A stretch of 64,000 nt of DNA from Vibrio crassostreae 9ZC13. Its GTDB lineage: Bacteria > Pseudomonadota > Gammaproteobacteria > Enterobacterales > Vibrionaceae. Positions within the stretch are counted from its first letter, which is position 1. Every line of letters starts with the position of its first letter. The position numbers and the translations under genes were made by a program. Below the pieces are notes generated by a model. The model saw only the letters and a list, made by a program, of their open reading frames with translations. It was not told the origin of the DNA and searched no databases. The DNA lies in NCBI RefSeq assembly GCF_000272045.2, contig NZ_AJYZ02000040.1:41111-105110 (forward strand). Reading direction: 5' to 3'. Below, piece after piece: positions 20,236 through 29,470 of the stretch.

Positions 20236-21654
20236 ATGAGTCAGGATAAAATCGATATCAAAGATGTGACTCCTAAAACCTTTAACCCGAAAACACATAA
20301 AGGTAATGGAGATCGATTTAACCCAAGTAACCGAATCTATGTTCGAGAAAGCAAAGGTAAATTCCAACAACTGCGTCGCTATGGCGGTTGGTTCTTACTT
20401 TTACTTTTTGCGCTTATCCCATGGATTCCCTTTGGTGAACGTCAAGCGATCTTGCTCGATATCGGCAGCCAACAGTTCAACTTCTTTGGCACCACCTTAT
20501 ACCCGCAAGATCTGACCCTACTCGCGATCCTATTTATGATTGCCGCGTTTGGCCTGTTTTTCATAACCACCTTCTTAGGCCGTGTCTGGTGTGGCTATTT
20601 ATGCCCACAAACCGTCTGGACCTTCATGTATATCTGGTTCGAAGAGAAGCTAGAAGGCGCTGCCAATAAGCGAAGAAAACAAGACTCGGGCAAACTGACG
20701 AGCAATTTAATCCTCAGAAAAACCCTCAAACACATTGCGTGGTGGGCGATTGCCATTGCGACGGGCTTAACCTTTGTTGGTTACTTCATCCCAATCAAAG
20801 AGTTAGTGGTTGGCTTCTTTACCTTTAACTCGTCTTTCTGGCCGGTGTTTTGGGTACTGTTCTTTGCTGGATGTACTTATGCCAATGCGGGTTGGATGCG
20901 TTCAATTGTTTGTCTGCACATGTGTCCTTACGCGCGTTTCCAGTCGGCAATGTTCGATAAAGACACCTTCATCGTTGGTTACAACACAGAACGTGGTGAA
21001 AGCCGTGGCCCTCGCTCTCGTAAAGCCGATCCAAAAGAGCTTAGTCTAGGCGACTGTATTGACTGTAATCTGTGTGTACAAGTGTGCCCTACGGGTATCG
21101 ATATCCGTGACGGCCTGCAATACGAGTGTATTAACTGCGGCGCGTGTATTGATGCCTGTGACAACACGATGGAGCGTATGGGCTATGAGAAAGGCCTGAT
21201 CAATTACACCACCGAGCACAGACTTGAAGGTCACTCGACCAAGGTAATGCGTCCCAAGCTGTTGGGCTATGGCGCTATCTTGATCGTGATGCTGGGCTTG
21301 TTCTTCGCCCAAATCGCGAGCGTTGATCCTGCCGGCCTAAGTGTTCTGCGTGACCGAAACCAACTGTTTAGAGTCAATAACCAAGGGTTGGTTGAAAACA
21401 CCTACACCTTGAAAGTGATCAACAAGACTCAACAAGAGCAAGAGTACAAACTCGATGTTAGCGGACTGCCCGATTCTATCTGGTATGGTAAACAGACGAT
21501 TACTGTCGATCCAGGCGAGGTTTTGAACCTACCTATCAGTTTGGGCGCCGACCCAGAAAAACTGAGCTCACCAGTTTCGACAATTCAGTTTATACTCTCG
21601 GATAATGAAGAGTTTACGATGGAAGTCGAAAGCCGCTTTATCAAGAAGCTCTGA
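20236..21654 (+). CDS. ccoG: cytochrome c oxidase accessory protein CcoG (RdxA/FixG family)
   Basis: CcoG is a membrane iron-sulfur protein needed for maturation of cbb3-type cytochrome oxidase; family work links it to copper reduction. The 472-residue product has an N-terminal soluble part, membrane spans near residues 50-65, 95-120, 165-185 and 200-220, a CGYLCPQ motif (about 122-128), and a dicluster ferredoxin region CIDCNLCVQVCPTG / CINCGACIDACDN (about residues 276-315). A last membrane span near 345 precedes a C-terminal Ig-like domain. A terminator follows. The cbb3 oxidase genes are not in this window. Confidence 0.95.
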   Translation: MSQDKIDIKDVTPKTFNPKTHKGNGDRFNPSNRIYVRESKGKFQQLRRYGGWFLLLLFALIPWIPFGERQAILLDIGSQQFNFFGTTLYPQDLTLLAILFMIAAFGLFFITTFLGRVWCGYLCPQTVWTFMYIWFEEKLEGAANKRRKQDSGKLTSNLILRKTLKHIAWWAIAIATGLTFVGYFIPIKELVVGFFTFNSSFWPVFWVLFFAGCTYANAGWMRSIVCLHMCPYARFQSAMFDKDTFIVGYNTERGESRGPRSRKADPKELSLGDCIDCNLCVQVCPTGIDIRDGLQYECINCGACIDACDNTMERMGYEKGLINYTTEHRLEGHSTKVMRPKLLGYGAILIVMLGLFFAQIASVDPAGLSVLRDRNQLFRVNNQGLVENTYTLKVINKTQQEQEYKLDVSGLPDSIWYGKQTITVDPGEVLNLPISLGADPEKLSSPVSTIQFILSDNEEFTMEVESRFIKKL

Positions 21655-21695
21655 TACCCGCACCGTAGTGCTTGGTATAACAACCCAATAAATGG

Positions 21696-21722
21696 AAAAA
21701 GGCTCAGTAATGAGCCTTTTTT
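21696..21722 (+). terminator. rho-independent terminator after ccoG
   Basis: AAAAAGGCTCA and TGAGCCTTTTTT form an 11-bp stem with a GTAA loop. It ends only 5 bp before the srkA start chosen here, and upstream in-frame ATGs of srkA lie inside it. Confidence 0.85.
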
Positions 21723-21727
21723 ATTCT

Positions 21728-22714
21728 ATGACGATGCAAGCCTTTAACTTTGATAACCTGACTCCTGACTTCATGTGGTACGCACTGGAGAGCATCGGAG
21801 TTCGCGCTGAATCCGGGCTTCTCGCTCTCAACAGTTACGAAAACCGTGTCTATCAGTTCACCGATGAAGACCGTAAGCGCTACGTCGTTAAGTTTTACCG
21901 TCCACAACGCTGGAACAAGGCACAGATCCAAGAAGAGCATGACTTCGCACTCGAGCTTATCGAACAAGAGATGCCGGTTGCGCCTCCAATGCGAATCAAC
22001 GGTGCAACCTTACATGAATACCAAGGCTACCTATTTGCACTATTTGAAAGTGTTGGCGGCAGACAGTATGAAGTTGACAATCTAGATCAATTGGAAGGCG
22101 TAGGACGCTTTCTTGGTCGTATTCATAAAGCCAGCGCGGGAAGAACATTCCAGCATCGCCCGACCATCAGCTTAGATGAATACCTTTATCAGCCACGTAA
22201 GATTCTAGAGAACTCTCAGTTTATCCCGACGCATCTAGAAAATGCCTTCTTCAATGACGTTGACCTTCTGATCAAAGAGCTAGAGAGCCAGTGGCCGAGC
22301 AACATTGAGAATATCCGCCTGCACGGTGACTGCCACCCTGGCAATATTTTGTGGCGCGATGGGCCAATGTTCGTCGATCTTGATGACGCACGTAACGGCC
22401 CTGCGATACAAGATCTGTGGATGCTGCTCAATGGCGAGCGCCAAGATAAGCTGATGCAACTGGATATTTTGCTAGAGAGTTACCAAGAGTTTTGCGATTT
22501 TAATACCGCACAACTGAAACTAATCGAACCACTACGCGGTCTACGTATGGTGCATTACATGGCATGGTTGGCGAAACGATGGCACGATCCTGCGTTTCCT
22601 CTGGCCTTCCCGTGGTTTAATGATCCGAAATATTGGGAGCAACAAGTACTTGCTTGTAAAGAGCAAATTGCTACCCTGCAAGAGCCACCACTTTCGTTAA
22701 TGCCTCAGTGGTAA
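21728..22714 (+). CDS. srkA: stress response kinase A (YihE/RdoA)
   Basis: SrkA is a Ser/Thr protein kinase of the choline-kinase-like fold, known in E. coli to protect against stress-induced death. The 328-residue form equals the E. coli length. Kinase features are the NSYENRVYQF strand, VVKFYRP with the ATP-binding Lys (near residue 56), LHGDCHPGNILW (catalytic loop, about residue 200) and FVDLDDA (metal-binding). The start is uncertain: ATGs at 21692 and 21710 are in frame but fall in the terminator hairpin, and 21728 and 21734 have no clear Shine-Dalgarno. dsbA follows 55 bp later, as in E. coli. Confidence 0.92.
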   Translation: MTMQAFNFDNLTPDFMWYALESIGVRAESGLLALNSYENRVYQFTDEDRKRYVVKFYRPQRWNKAQIQEEHDFALELIEQEMPVAPPMRINGATLHEYQGYLFALFESVGGRQYEVDNLDQLEGVGRFLGRIHKASAGRTFQHRPTISLDEYLYQPRKILENSQFIPTHLENAFFNDVDLLIKELESQWPSNIENIRLHGDCHPGNILWRDGPMFVDLDDARNGPAIQDLWMLLNGERQDKLMQLDILLESYQEFCDFNTAQLKLIEPLRGLRMVHYMAWLAKRWHDPAFPLAFPWFNDPKYWEQQVLACKEQIATLQEPPLSLMPQW

Positions 22715-22769
22715 CAGCAATCGCAACATACAACTAGATAAAAATTCAAACATAATGGAGATTGGATAA

Positions 22770-23369
22770 ATGAAAAAGCTATTCGCATTTTTCTCATTGA
22801 TCATGTTGAGCCTTACCGCTCACGCTGCGAAATTTAACGAAGGTGAACACTACAAAGTTCTCGACCTAGAAGCATCAAAAAAACCAATGGTGACAGAGTT
22901 CTTCTCTTTTTACTGCCCACACTGTAATAGCTTTGAGCCAATCATCCAGCAGCTAAAACAACAGCTACCTAAAGACGCTAAGCTACAGAAGAACCATGTT
23001 TCATTCATGGGTGGCAACATGGGTCTGCCAATGAGCAAAGCTTACGCGACAATGATTGCACTGAAAGTTGAAGATAAAATGGTGCCAGTGATGTTTAACC
23101 GCATCCACACAATGAACAAGCCACCACGTGATGAAGAAGAACTGCGTCAAATCTTCCTAGACGAAGGCGTTGATGCGAAGAAATTCGATGCTGCGTATAA
23201 CGGCTTTGCTGTAGATTCTATGGTTCGTCGCTTCGACAAAGCATTCAAAGACAGCGGCCTTTCAGGTGTACCCGCTGTTGTGGTTAACAACCGCTACCTA
23301 GTAGAAGCTCAAGGTATCAACTCTCTTGATGAGTACTTCGAGCTCGTGAACTTCTTATTAAAGAAGTAA
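22770..23369 (+). CDS. dsbA: thiol:disulfide interchange protein DsbA
   Basis: DsbA is the periplasmic oxidase that puts disulfides into exported proteins, including pili and toxins in pathogens. The 199-residue precursor has a signal peptide (cleavage near residue 19, AHA). The thioredoxin-fold active site Cys49-Pro-His-Cys52 and the cis-Pro loop SGVPAVVV (about residues 168-175) are both present, with the helical insertion between. A GGAG-type ribosome-binding site precedes the ATG. It is followed by a terminator. Confidence 0.98.
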   Translation: MKKLFAFFSLIMLSLTAHAAKFNEGEHYKVLDLEASKKPMVTEFFSFYCPHCNSFEPIIQQLKQQLPKDAKLQKNHVSFMGGNMGLPMSKAYATMIALKVEDKMVPVMFNRIHTMNKPPRDEEELRQIFLDEGVDAKKFDAAYNGFAVDSMVRRFDKAFKDSGLSGVPAVVVNNRYLVEAQGINSLDEYFELVNFLLKK

Positions 23370-23380
23370 GCCATTGATGA

Positions 23381-23406
23381 AAGGAAGCTTCGGCTTCCTT
23401 TTTTTT
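23381..23406 (+). terminator. rho-independent terminator after dsbA
   Basis: AAGGAAGC and GCTTCCTT form the stem around a short TTCG-type loop, followed by a long T-tract (TTTTTTTT). Confidence 0.88.
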
Positions 23407-23508
23407 GCTAGTTCAAAAATCATTATTGATAAATAATTAACCTGGAAGTTTAAAGCTTTACTGCTATTAATAACCCGTCCTAAGAACCGGTGGGCAAGGA
23501 GCCCTTGA

Positions 23509-24465
23509 ATGAAAATAAAAATAACTCTCTTGGCATTGAGCGTTGCGGCTTCTCCCGCTTTTGCCAAGCTTGCAGACCAACAAGGTTTCAGTGGTGAAAT
23601 CTCTCTCAATACCGGGGTTACCTCTTCCACCTCGAACTTTAATACCGATGCTGATAGCAATCTTTCATCCACAGATCAGAAGGCTTCTTCGGAAAGCTCT
23701 TTTCTGGTTGCTCCTTTAGGTAGTGTTGCTTATACCTTTGGTGAAAAGCTAAACCATCAGGTATACACAGGTACCGCGCGAGATGATGTAGCAACAGGTA
23801 CTGTAGTTCTCGAAGTCGGTTACAAATACCAACTTGAGTCAGGCATGGTGATCGACGCTTCACTGCTGCCAACCATTATGTCTGGTGAAACTTGGGCTGA
23901 TCCATACAACACCACATCAGCTCGCACCAAGACCAATGAAACTGGCAATGCGTTTCGTTTGAAGCTAAGCAACATTGCGGGCTCAGCTTTCTCGCTAGAC
24001 ATGGCCTATGCGACCAAAGATGTCGACAAGGATGATATTCAAGATCAAGAGCTCAAACGAGATGCCAATACTCTCTACTTGAAAGGTCAATATCGCCTGC
24101 CACTCAGTCGTACCATGATGCTTATTCCATCCGTCATCTATCAAACACGTGATGCTGATGGTAAAGCTGAATCTTACGACCAATTCGGTGGTGAGGTAAG
24201 CTTGTTTGGTGGCATGGGGCGTCACCAGTACGCACTAACAGCGGGTTACAACCAACGCTCTTACGATGCGAGCAACCCGATCTACGACAAGAAACGCAGC
24301 GACGACAATATCAACCTATTCGCCGCCTATGAGTATGATCAATTCATGGATTGGGAAAACTGGTCGTTTATTTCACTGGCAGGCTACGGCACCAGCGACT
24401 CGAACATTACCTTCTACGGCGAGTCTCAATATATCGTTTCAGTTGGCTTGAACTACAAGTTCTAA
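23509..24465 (+). CDS. DUF2860 outer-membrane beta-barrel-like protein
   Basis: The 318-residue precursor has a signal peptide (MKIKITLLALSVAASPAFA, cleavage near residue 19) and then alternating polar/apolar strands typical of outer-membrane barrels, ending in LNYKF with a terminal Phe. The GFSGEISLNTGV start of the mature protein and the overall pattern fit the DUF2860 family seen in Vibrionaceae. Its cargo or function is unknown. AAGGAG precedes the ATG. It appears monocistronic and is followed by a terminator shared with convergent comM. Confidence 0.8.
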   Translation: MKIKITLLALSVAASPAFAKLADQQGFSGEISLNTGVTSSTSNFNTDADSNLSSTDQKASSESSFLVAPLGSVAYTFGEKLNHQVYTGTARDDVATGTVVLEVGYKYQLESGMVIDASLLPTIMSGETWADPYNTTSARTKTNETGNAFRLKLSNIAGSAFSLDMAYATKDVDKDDIQDQELKRDANTLYLKGQYRLPLSRTMMLIPSVIYQTRDADGKAESYDQFGGEVSLFGGMGRHQYALTAGYNQRSYDASNPIYDKKRSDDNINLFAAYEYDQFMDWENWSFISLAGYGTSDSNITFYGESQYIVSVGLNYKF

Positions 24466-24494
24466 CCTTAGCGAGTATGAACTGCAATCCAACG

Positions 24495-24520
24495 AAAGCC
24501 TGCATCTAAGCAGGCTTTTT
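24495..24520. terminator. terminator between the DUF2860 gene and comM
   Basis: AAAGCCTGC and GCAGGCTTT form a 9-bp stem with a 6-nt loop and a T-tract on the plus strand; the minus strand has a shorter U-run, so it may act both ways. Confidence 0.85.
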
Positions 24521-24527
24521 CTGCTTG

Positions 24528-26051
24528 CTAGACAGCTTGAGCCGTGAGTTGTTTCAGCAAGCGATCCATCGCGCGATAGCCTAGCGCTTCTGATAGATGT
24601 TTCTTTTCGATCTGCTCGTTACCGTCAAGGTCGGCAATGGTTCGTGCCACCTTAATAATTCGATGATAAGCACGAATCGATAAACCCAAGCGATGTAGTG
24701 CTGTCTCAAGAAACTCTGCATCTTCGCGTCGCAGTGGGCAATACTTCTCAATTTCTCGGCTACCTAACAGTGCATTCGATTTATGGTTGCGAGATAGCAT
24801 TAACTCGCGCGCCTGCCTAACCCTTTGCTTAACTACTTGAGTGGTTTCACCGCGATCACCGCCTTCGGCCAACATTCCTTTTGGCAACAGAGGTATCTCC
24901 AATGACATATCGAACCTATCCAGCAAGGGCCCAGATAAGCGATTGAGGTAACGCAGGATGATCTGTGGGTTGGCGCGCGCCTGGTTACCTTCGTAATAAC
25001 CCGTTGGACTTGGGTTAAGTGCACCGACCAATTGAAAACGCGCAGGAAAACGAGTCTTGCCCGCAGCACGGGAGATAATGATCTCGCCCGACTCTAGTGG
25101 CTCTCGTAATGAATCAAGCACCTTGCGCTCAAACTCCGGCATCTCATCTAAGAACAATAAGCCGTTATGCGCTAAAGAGATCTCTCCGGGGCGAGGCACC
25201 GAACCACCACCCACTAATGCCGCCATTGAACTGGAATGGTGAGGAGAGCGAAAAGGTCGTTGCTTCCAGTTGTATTGATTGATTTCTTGTTGCGTTAACG
25301 AGGCTACCGACGCGGTTTCCATCGCTTCGTCATCACTCATTTCAGGTAATAGGTCACGCAGTCGAGAAGCGAGCATAGTTTTTCCGGTTCCGGGTGGGCC
25401 AAGAAACAATAAGTTATGATTCCCAGCAGCGGCTATCTCTAGAGCTCGCTTGCCTTGTTGTTGGCCGATAATATCTTGTAGGTCGCGAAGCACTGAAACA
25501 TCAGCCTGATGATGTTCCGTTCTATATAGCCCAAGCTGAGCCTGTCCACACATGTCAGCACAAACCTCCAACAAGGTTTGTGCAGATTTATGCGCTCCCT
25601 TGCCCACCAGCGCAGCCTGATCACCGTTATGATGTGGGACAACTAAGCATCGCTCTACACTGTCGGCGGCTAACGTCGCAGGCAAAACGCCCTTTACCGA
25701 GCGAAGTTCTCCTGACAATGCCAACTCACCGATAAATTCATGTTGAGCTATTTTTGATGTCGGAAGCTGATCTGACGCCACCAAAATCCCAAGCGCGATG
25801 GGCAGGTCAAAACGGCCACCTTCTTTGGGCAAATCGGCTGGGGCGAGATTAACCGTGATTCTTTTCGATGGAAACTCAAAGCGAGAATTGATGATCGCGC
25901 TTCTCACTCGATCTTTAGATTCCTTGACCGTTGTTTCAGGTAGACCCACCAGCGTGAAGCCAGGCATTCCGTTGCTTATATGCACCTCAACGGTCACTTC
26001 TGGCGCCTCTACACCCACACTAGCTCGGCTATGAATTATCGCGAGTCCCAT
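24528..26051 (-). CDS. comM: competence-associated AAA+ ATPase ComM (YifB)
   Basis: ComM is a hexameric helicase that promotes branch migration of DNA taken up during natural transformation, shown in Vibrio cholerae. The 507-residue protein has an N-terminal Lon-protease-like domain (about residues 1-170), an AAA+ Mg-chelatase-type core with Walker A GPPGTGKT (near residue 218), Walker B LLFLDEMPEF (about 300), and a C-terminal Mg-chelatase domain. The ATG at 26051 follows AAGGAAAG; the frame is open to 26108 but the family start is MGLAIIHSRA. It is transcribed away from the ilv leader. Confidence 0.95.
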   Translation of the reverse strand: MGLAIIHSRASVGVEAPEVTVEVHISNGMPGFTLVGLPETTVKESKDRVRSAIINSRFEFPSKRITVNLAPADLPKEGGRFDLPIALGILVASDQLPTSKIAQHEFIGELALSGELRSVKGVLPATLAADSVERCLVVPHHNGDQAALVGKGAHKSAQTLLEVCADMCGQAQLGLYRTEHHQADVSVLRDLQDIIGQQQGKRALEIAAAGNHNLLFLGPPGTGKTMLASRLRDLLPEMSDDEAMETASVASLTQQEINQYNWKQRPFRSPHHSSSMAALVGGGSVPRPGEISLAHNGLLFLDEMPEFERKVLDSLREPLESGEIIISRAAGKTRFPARFQLVGALNPSPTGYYEGNQARANPQIILRYLNRLSGPLLDRFDMSLEIPLLPKGMLAEGGDRGETTQVVKQRVRQARELMLSRNHKSNALLGSREIEKYCPLRREDAEFLETALHRLGLSIRAYHRIIKVARTIADLDGNEQIEKKHLSEALGYRAMDRLLKQLTAQAV

Positions 26052-26174
26052 AACTTTCCTTTGTCTTTGATTTAAAAGTATTCGCTCTGGATATTCGTTG
26101 CTCACCAAAGCGATAAGGTTGTTATATAGCTTGGTGGAATGGTATTTTAATGTGAAAAAAGAATGACATTTCCC

Positions 26175-26202
26175 TTGTCATGCGGCAGATTTGTGTGATA
26201 AC
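26175..26202 (+). promoter_or_regulatory. predicted ilvGMEDA promoter
   Basis: -35 TTGTCA (26175-26180), a 16-bp spacer and -10-like GATAAC (26197-26202) with an upstream TGTGT lie about 50 bp before the leader peptide. Confidence 0.5.
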
Positions 26203-26254
26203 ACTAGAGATGTAGACATTTACTGAAGACAATAAACGAGAAAACTCGAATATT

Positions 26255-26344
26255 ATGATTTTTAACGCTCGCATTTACGCACTGATTAACCTGATTATCG
26301 TAGTCATTATTAAGACTGCGCGGGGGCGAGTGGGAAGAAAGTAA
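26255..26344 (+). CDS. ilvL: ilv operon leader peptide
   Basis: This 29-residue ORF is rich in branched-chain residues: codons for LINLIIVVII run from about 26282 to 26311, and it ends in a basic tail and TAA just 6 nt before the attenuator stem. The composition and position are those of a transcription-attenuation leader peptide, whose translation senses charged Ile, Val and Leu tRNAs. The sequence differs from the E. coli IlvL peptide but the design is the same. Confidence 0.9.
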   Translation: MIFNARIYALINLIIVVIIKTARGRVGRK

Positions 26345-26396
26345 CCACGAATTAGAAAAAACCCCCGCACTGACAAGTCCGGGGGTTTTTTCTAAT
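26320..26396 (+). terminator. ilv attenuator (terminator and competing antiterminator)
   Basis: Terminator arms 26351-26367 (ATTAGAAAAAACCCCCG) and 26380-26396 form a perfect 17-bp stem ending in a U-tract. A competing pair is visible: GCGGGGG at 26320-26326, inside the leader ORF, is complementary to CCCCCGC at 26362-26368. Ribosome stalling at the Ile/Val codons upstream would leave 26320-26326 free to disrupt the terminator. Confidence 0.92.
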
Positions 26397-26523
26397 TTAA
26401 ACATTCGATTTTTATATTTTTGAGCATTTTCGGCTTTGCCGATTTACAGGAAGAATGGGAGCACAAGATGTGCAGAGACAAAGGAAACAGTTACCAAAAT
26501 AAAGGTAATACGGGAGAATTCCG

Positions 26524-28170
26524 ATGAAAGGCGCAGAACTAGTCGTATCCGCACTCAAGCAACAAGGAATTGAGACCGTATTTGGTTACCCCGGTGGTGC
26601 CATCATGCCAATCTACGATGCACTCTATGACGGCGGGGTTGAACATATCCTATGTCGCCATGAGCAAGGCGCCGCTATGGCCGCGATCGGCATGGCTCGA
26701 GCAACACAAGATGTCGCTGTTTGTATGGCAACCTCGGGACCAGGTGCAACCAACCTAGTCACTGGCCTTGCTGATGCCTTTATGGATTCAATCCCATTGG
26801 TTGCTATCACAGGTCAGGTTGCAAGTTCCCACATTGGTACCGATGCATTCCAAGAAATGGATGTGATTGGTATGTCTCTGTCATGTACTAAACACAGCTA
26901 CCTAGTAACTGATATTGAAGAGCTAGCTCCAACCCTCGCTGAAGCGTTTGTGGTAGCAAAGTCTGGCCGCCCTGGCCCGGTTATCGTCGATATCGCTAAA
27001 GACGTTCAACTAGCAGAAGCACCTGTTAACGCTCTTCCTGAATTTACTCCACCCGCAATTCCTGTTGCGACAACTGATGCCATTGAACAGGCACAGTACT
27101 TTTTGTCTCAAGCGACCCGTCCTGTTTTATACGTAGGTGGTGGTGTTCAACTTGCTAAAGCAACCGATGCGGTTCGTGAGTTTTTACGCCTAAACCCAAT
27201 GCCAGCAGTAAGCACACTGAAAGGCTTGGGCACTATCGAACGTGACGACCCACACTACCTTGGCATGCTGGGTATGCACGGCACTAAAGCCGCTAACCTT
27301 GTGGTTCAAGAGAGTGACCTGTTGATTGTTGTCGGTGCTCGTTTTGATGACCGAGTAACTGGCAAACTCGATACCTTTGCGCCGCATGCTAAGGTTATCC
27401 ATATCGATATCGATGCCGCTGAGTTCAGCAAACTGCGTCTTGCCAATGCGCCAATTCGCGGTGACATCAACAAGATCATGCCTCAACTAGAGCTAAGCCA
27501 AGACATCTCCTCTTGGGTTCATCACTCTGAAGGTCTTCGTAGCTCATTCAAATGGCGTTACGACCACCCTGGTGATCTGATTTTTGCTCCACTGCTGTTG
27601 AAGCAACTGTCAGACATGATGCCAGCAAGCTCTATCGTATCGACTGATGTGGGCCAACACCAAATGTGGGCAGCTCAGCACATTCAGCCTCGCGATCCAC
27701 AGAACTTCATTACCTCTGCCGGTTTAGGCACCATGGGCTTTGGCTTGCCAGCTGCAATGGGTGCTTCGGTTGGGCGTCCTGATGACCAATCTATTCTTAT
27801 CTCTGGTGATGGCTCGTTCATGATGAACGTGCAAGAGCTTGGCACGCTGAAACGCCGCCAAATCCCAGTGAAGATGGTACTTCTTAACAACTCTCGCTTG
27901 GGTATGGTTCGCCAATGGCAATCGTTGTTCTTCGATGGCCGCCATAGTGAAACTATCCTAGATGACAACCCAGACTTCGTAATGCTAGCGAAAGCGTTCG
28001 ATATCCCGGGTAAAACCATCACGCGTAAAGAAGAAGTAGAGCCAGCACTAAAAGAGATGCTAGAGAGCAAAACCGCCTACCTACTTCATGTTCTTATCGA
28101 TGAAGAAGAGAACGTATGGCCACTAGTACCGCCAGGTGCTTCAAACAGTGAGATGTTGGAGAACACATAA
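26524..28170 (+). CDS. ilvG: acetolactate synthase II large subunit
   Basis: IlvG condenses two pyruvates (or pyruvate and 2-oxobutyrate) using thiamine diphosphate, the first common step to Val/Leu/Ile. The 548-residue protein is intact: there is no frameshift of the E. coli K-12 type. It shows the [14 protein letters not shown] start with the catalytic Glu (CRHEQGA, about residue 47), the central FAD/Rossmann domain, and the ThDP motif GDGSFMMN...NN (about residue 428). ilvM starts 1 bp after its stop, its regulatory partner. Confidence 0.97.
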   Translation: MKGAELVVSALKQQGIETVFGYPGGAIMPIYDALYDGGVEHILCRHEQGAAMAAIGMARATQDVAVCMATSGPGATNLVTGLADAFMDSIPLVAITGQVASSHIGTDAFQEMDVIGMSLSCTKHSYLVTDIEELAPTLAEAFVVAKSGRPGPVIVDIAKDVQLAEAPVNALPEFTPPAIPVATTDAIEQAQYFLSQATRPVLYVGGGVQLAKATDAVREFLRLNPMPAVSTLKGLGTIERDDPHYLGMLGMHGTKAANLVVQESDLLIVVGARFDDRVTGKLDTFAPHAKVIHIDIDAAEFSKLRLANAPIRGDINKIMPQLELSQDISSWVHHSEGLRSSFKWRYDHPGDLIFAPLLLKQLSDMMPASSIVSTDVGQHQMWAAQHIQPRDPQNFITSAGLGTMGFGLPAAMGASVGRPDDQSILISGDGSFMMNVQELGTLKRRQIPVKMVLLNNSRLGMVRQWQSLFFDGRHSETILDDNPDFVMLAKAFDIPGKTITRKEEVEPALKEMLESKTAYLLHVLIDEEENVWPLVPPGASNSEMLENT

Positions 28171-28171
28171 C

Positions 28172-28456
28172 ATGAAAAGATACCTATTAGACATCAAAGC
28201 CGATGATAAGCCTGTACTACTAGAGCGTGTTCTTCGTGTTATCCGCCACCGTGGCTTTATTGTTAAGCAAGTAGCGGGCACTCAAAACCACGAAAGCAAA
28301 GTGGCGAGTGTTGAGATCATTGTAGACAGTGACCGTCCGATCTCTTTCTTAGTCAATCAAATCGAAAAGCTGTGGGATGTGCGTACCGTTGACGTTATCT
28401 CTATCAGTCGTAATGAATTGCCAAACAACAACTTACAACAAAAGATAAACGCATAA
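28172..28456 (+). CDS. ilvM: acetolactate synthase II small (regulatory) subunit
   Basis: The 94-residue protein is a single ACT domain (about residues 1-75; YLLDIKADDKPVLLERVLRVIRHRGF) that activates and stabilises the IlvG catalytic subunit. The ATG at 28172 follows the ilvG stop directly; the reading frame extends upstream into ilvG but the ACT domain begins here. Confidence 0.94.
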   Translation: MKRYLLDIKADDKPVLLERVLRVIRHRGFIVKQVAGTQNHESKVASVEIIVDSDRPISFLVNQIEKLWDVRTVDVISISRNELPNNNLQQKINA

Positions 28457-28468
28457 GGAACCACAAAC

Positions 28469-29437
28469 ATGACAGCTAAAACGGCAGACTATATTTGGTT
28501 TAACGGTGAGATGGTTCCTTGGGCAGAGGCGAACGTTCACGTCCTGACTCACGCAATGCACTACGGTACTTCCGTATTTGAAGGTGTTCGTTGCTACAAC
28601 ACACCAAAGGGTCCGGTTATTTTCCGTCACCCTGAGCACGCTAAGCGCCTAAAAGACTCAGCAAAAATCTACCGCTTCCCTATTCCTTACACTGAGGAAG
28701 AAATTATGGAAGCGACTCGCGAAACGCTACGTCAAAATAAGCTAGAGTCAGCGTACATCCGCCCTCTCGGCTTTGTTGGTAACGTAGGTTTGGGCGTATG
28801 CCCTCCAGAAAACACTGAGATGGAACTGATCATCGCTGCTTTCCCTTGGGGTTCTTACCTAGGTGAAGAAGCGCTAGAGAATGGCGTAGACGCAATGATC
28901 TCAAGCTGGAACCGTGCGGCACCAAACACCATCCCAACCGCTGCTAAAGCCGGTGGTAACTACCTATCTTCACTATTAGTTGGTGGCGAAGCTCGCCGTC
29001 ATGGTTACGATGAAGGCATCGCACTGAGTGTTGATGGTTACCTTTCTGAAGGGGCTGGTGAGAACATCTTTGTGGTACGTAACGGCGTGCTATCCACACC
29101 ACCAGCGACCAGTGCGATTCTGCCGGGTATCACGCGTGATTCGATCATGACACTAGCAAAAGACATGGGTTATGAGATCCGTGAAGAGAACATTGCTCGT
29201 GAAGCGCTATACCTTGCCGATGAAGTATTCATGACAGGCACAGCGGCGGAAATCGTTCCGGTTCGCAGCGTAGACAAAATTACAGTAGGTGAAGGCAAAC
29301 GCGGTCCTATCACTGAAAAAGTTCAAGCGGCTTACTTTGGTCTATTCAATGGAACCACTGAAGATAAGTGGGGCTGGTTAGACTACGTTTACCCAGCAGA
29401 CCAAACTTCAGAAAACCAAACGCAAACAACTAAGTAA
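28469..29437 (+). CDS. ilvE: branched-chain amino acid aminotransferase
   Basis: IlvE is a fold-type IV PLP enzyme that makes Ile, Leu and Val from their keto acids. The 322-residue protein shows FEGVRCYNT (near residue 37), the PLP-Lys region NTIPTAAKAGGNYLSS (about residues 152-167), EGAGENIFVV and the GTAAEIVPVR phosphate loop. The last 12 or so residues (SENQTQTTK end) look like a non-conserved polar tail. AAGGA precedes the ATG. Confidence 0.97.
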   Translation: MTAKTADYIWFNGEMVPWAEANVHVLTHAMHYGTSVFEGVRCYNTPKGPVIFRHPEHAKRLKDSAKIYRFPIPYTEEEIMEATRETLRQNKLESAYIRPLGFVGNVGLGVCPPENTEMELIIAAFPWGSYLGEEALENGVDAMISSWNRAAPNTIPTAAKAGGNYLSSLLVGGEARRHGYDEGIALSVDGYLSEGAGENIFVVRNGVLSTPPATSAILPGITRDSIMTLAKDMGYEIREENIAREALYLADEVFMTGTAAEIVPVRSVDKITVGEGKRGPITEKVQAAYFGLFNGTTEDKWGWLDYVYPADQTSENQTQTTK

Positions 29438-29470
29438 GCAACAGCCAAATATTTTATAAGGATTTAAGCA

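Noticed and set aside
27684..28070. A 128-codon ORF on the minus strand inside ilvG
   Set aside because: It is a shadow of the ilvG reading frame; no ribosome-binding site or recognisable protein.
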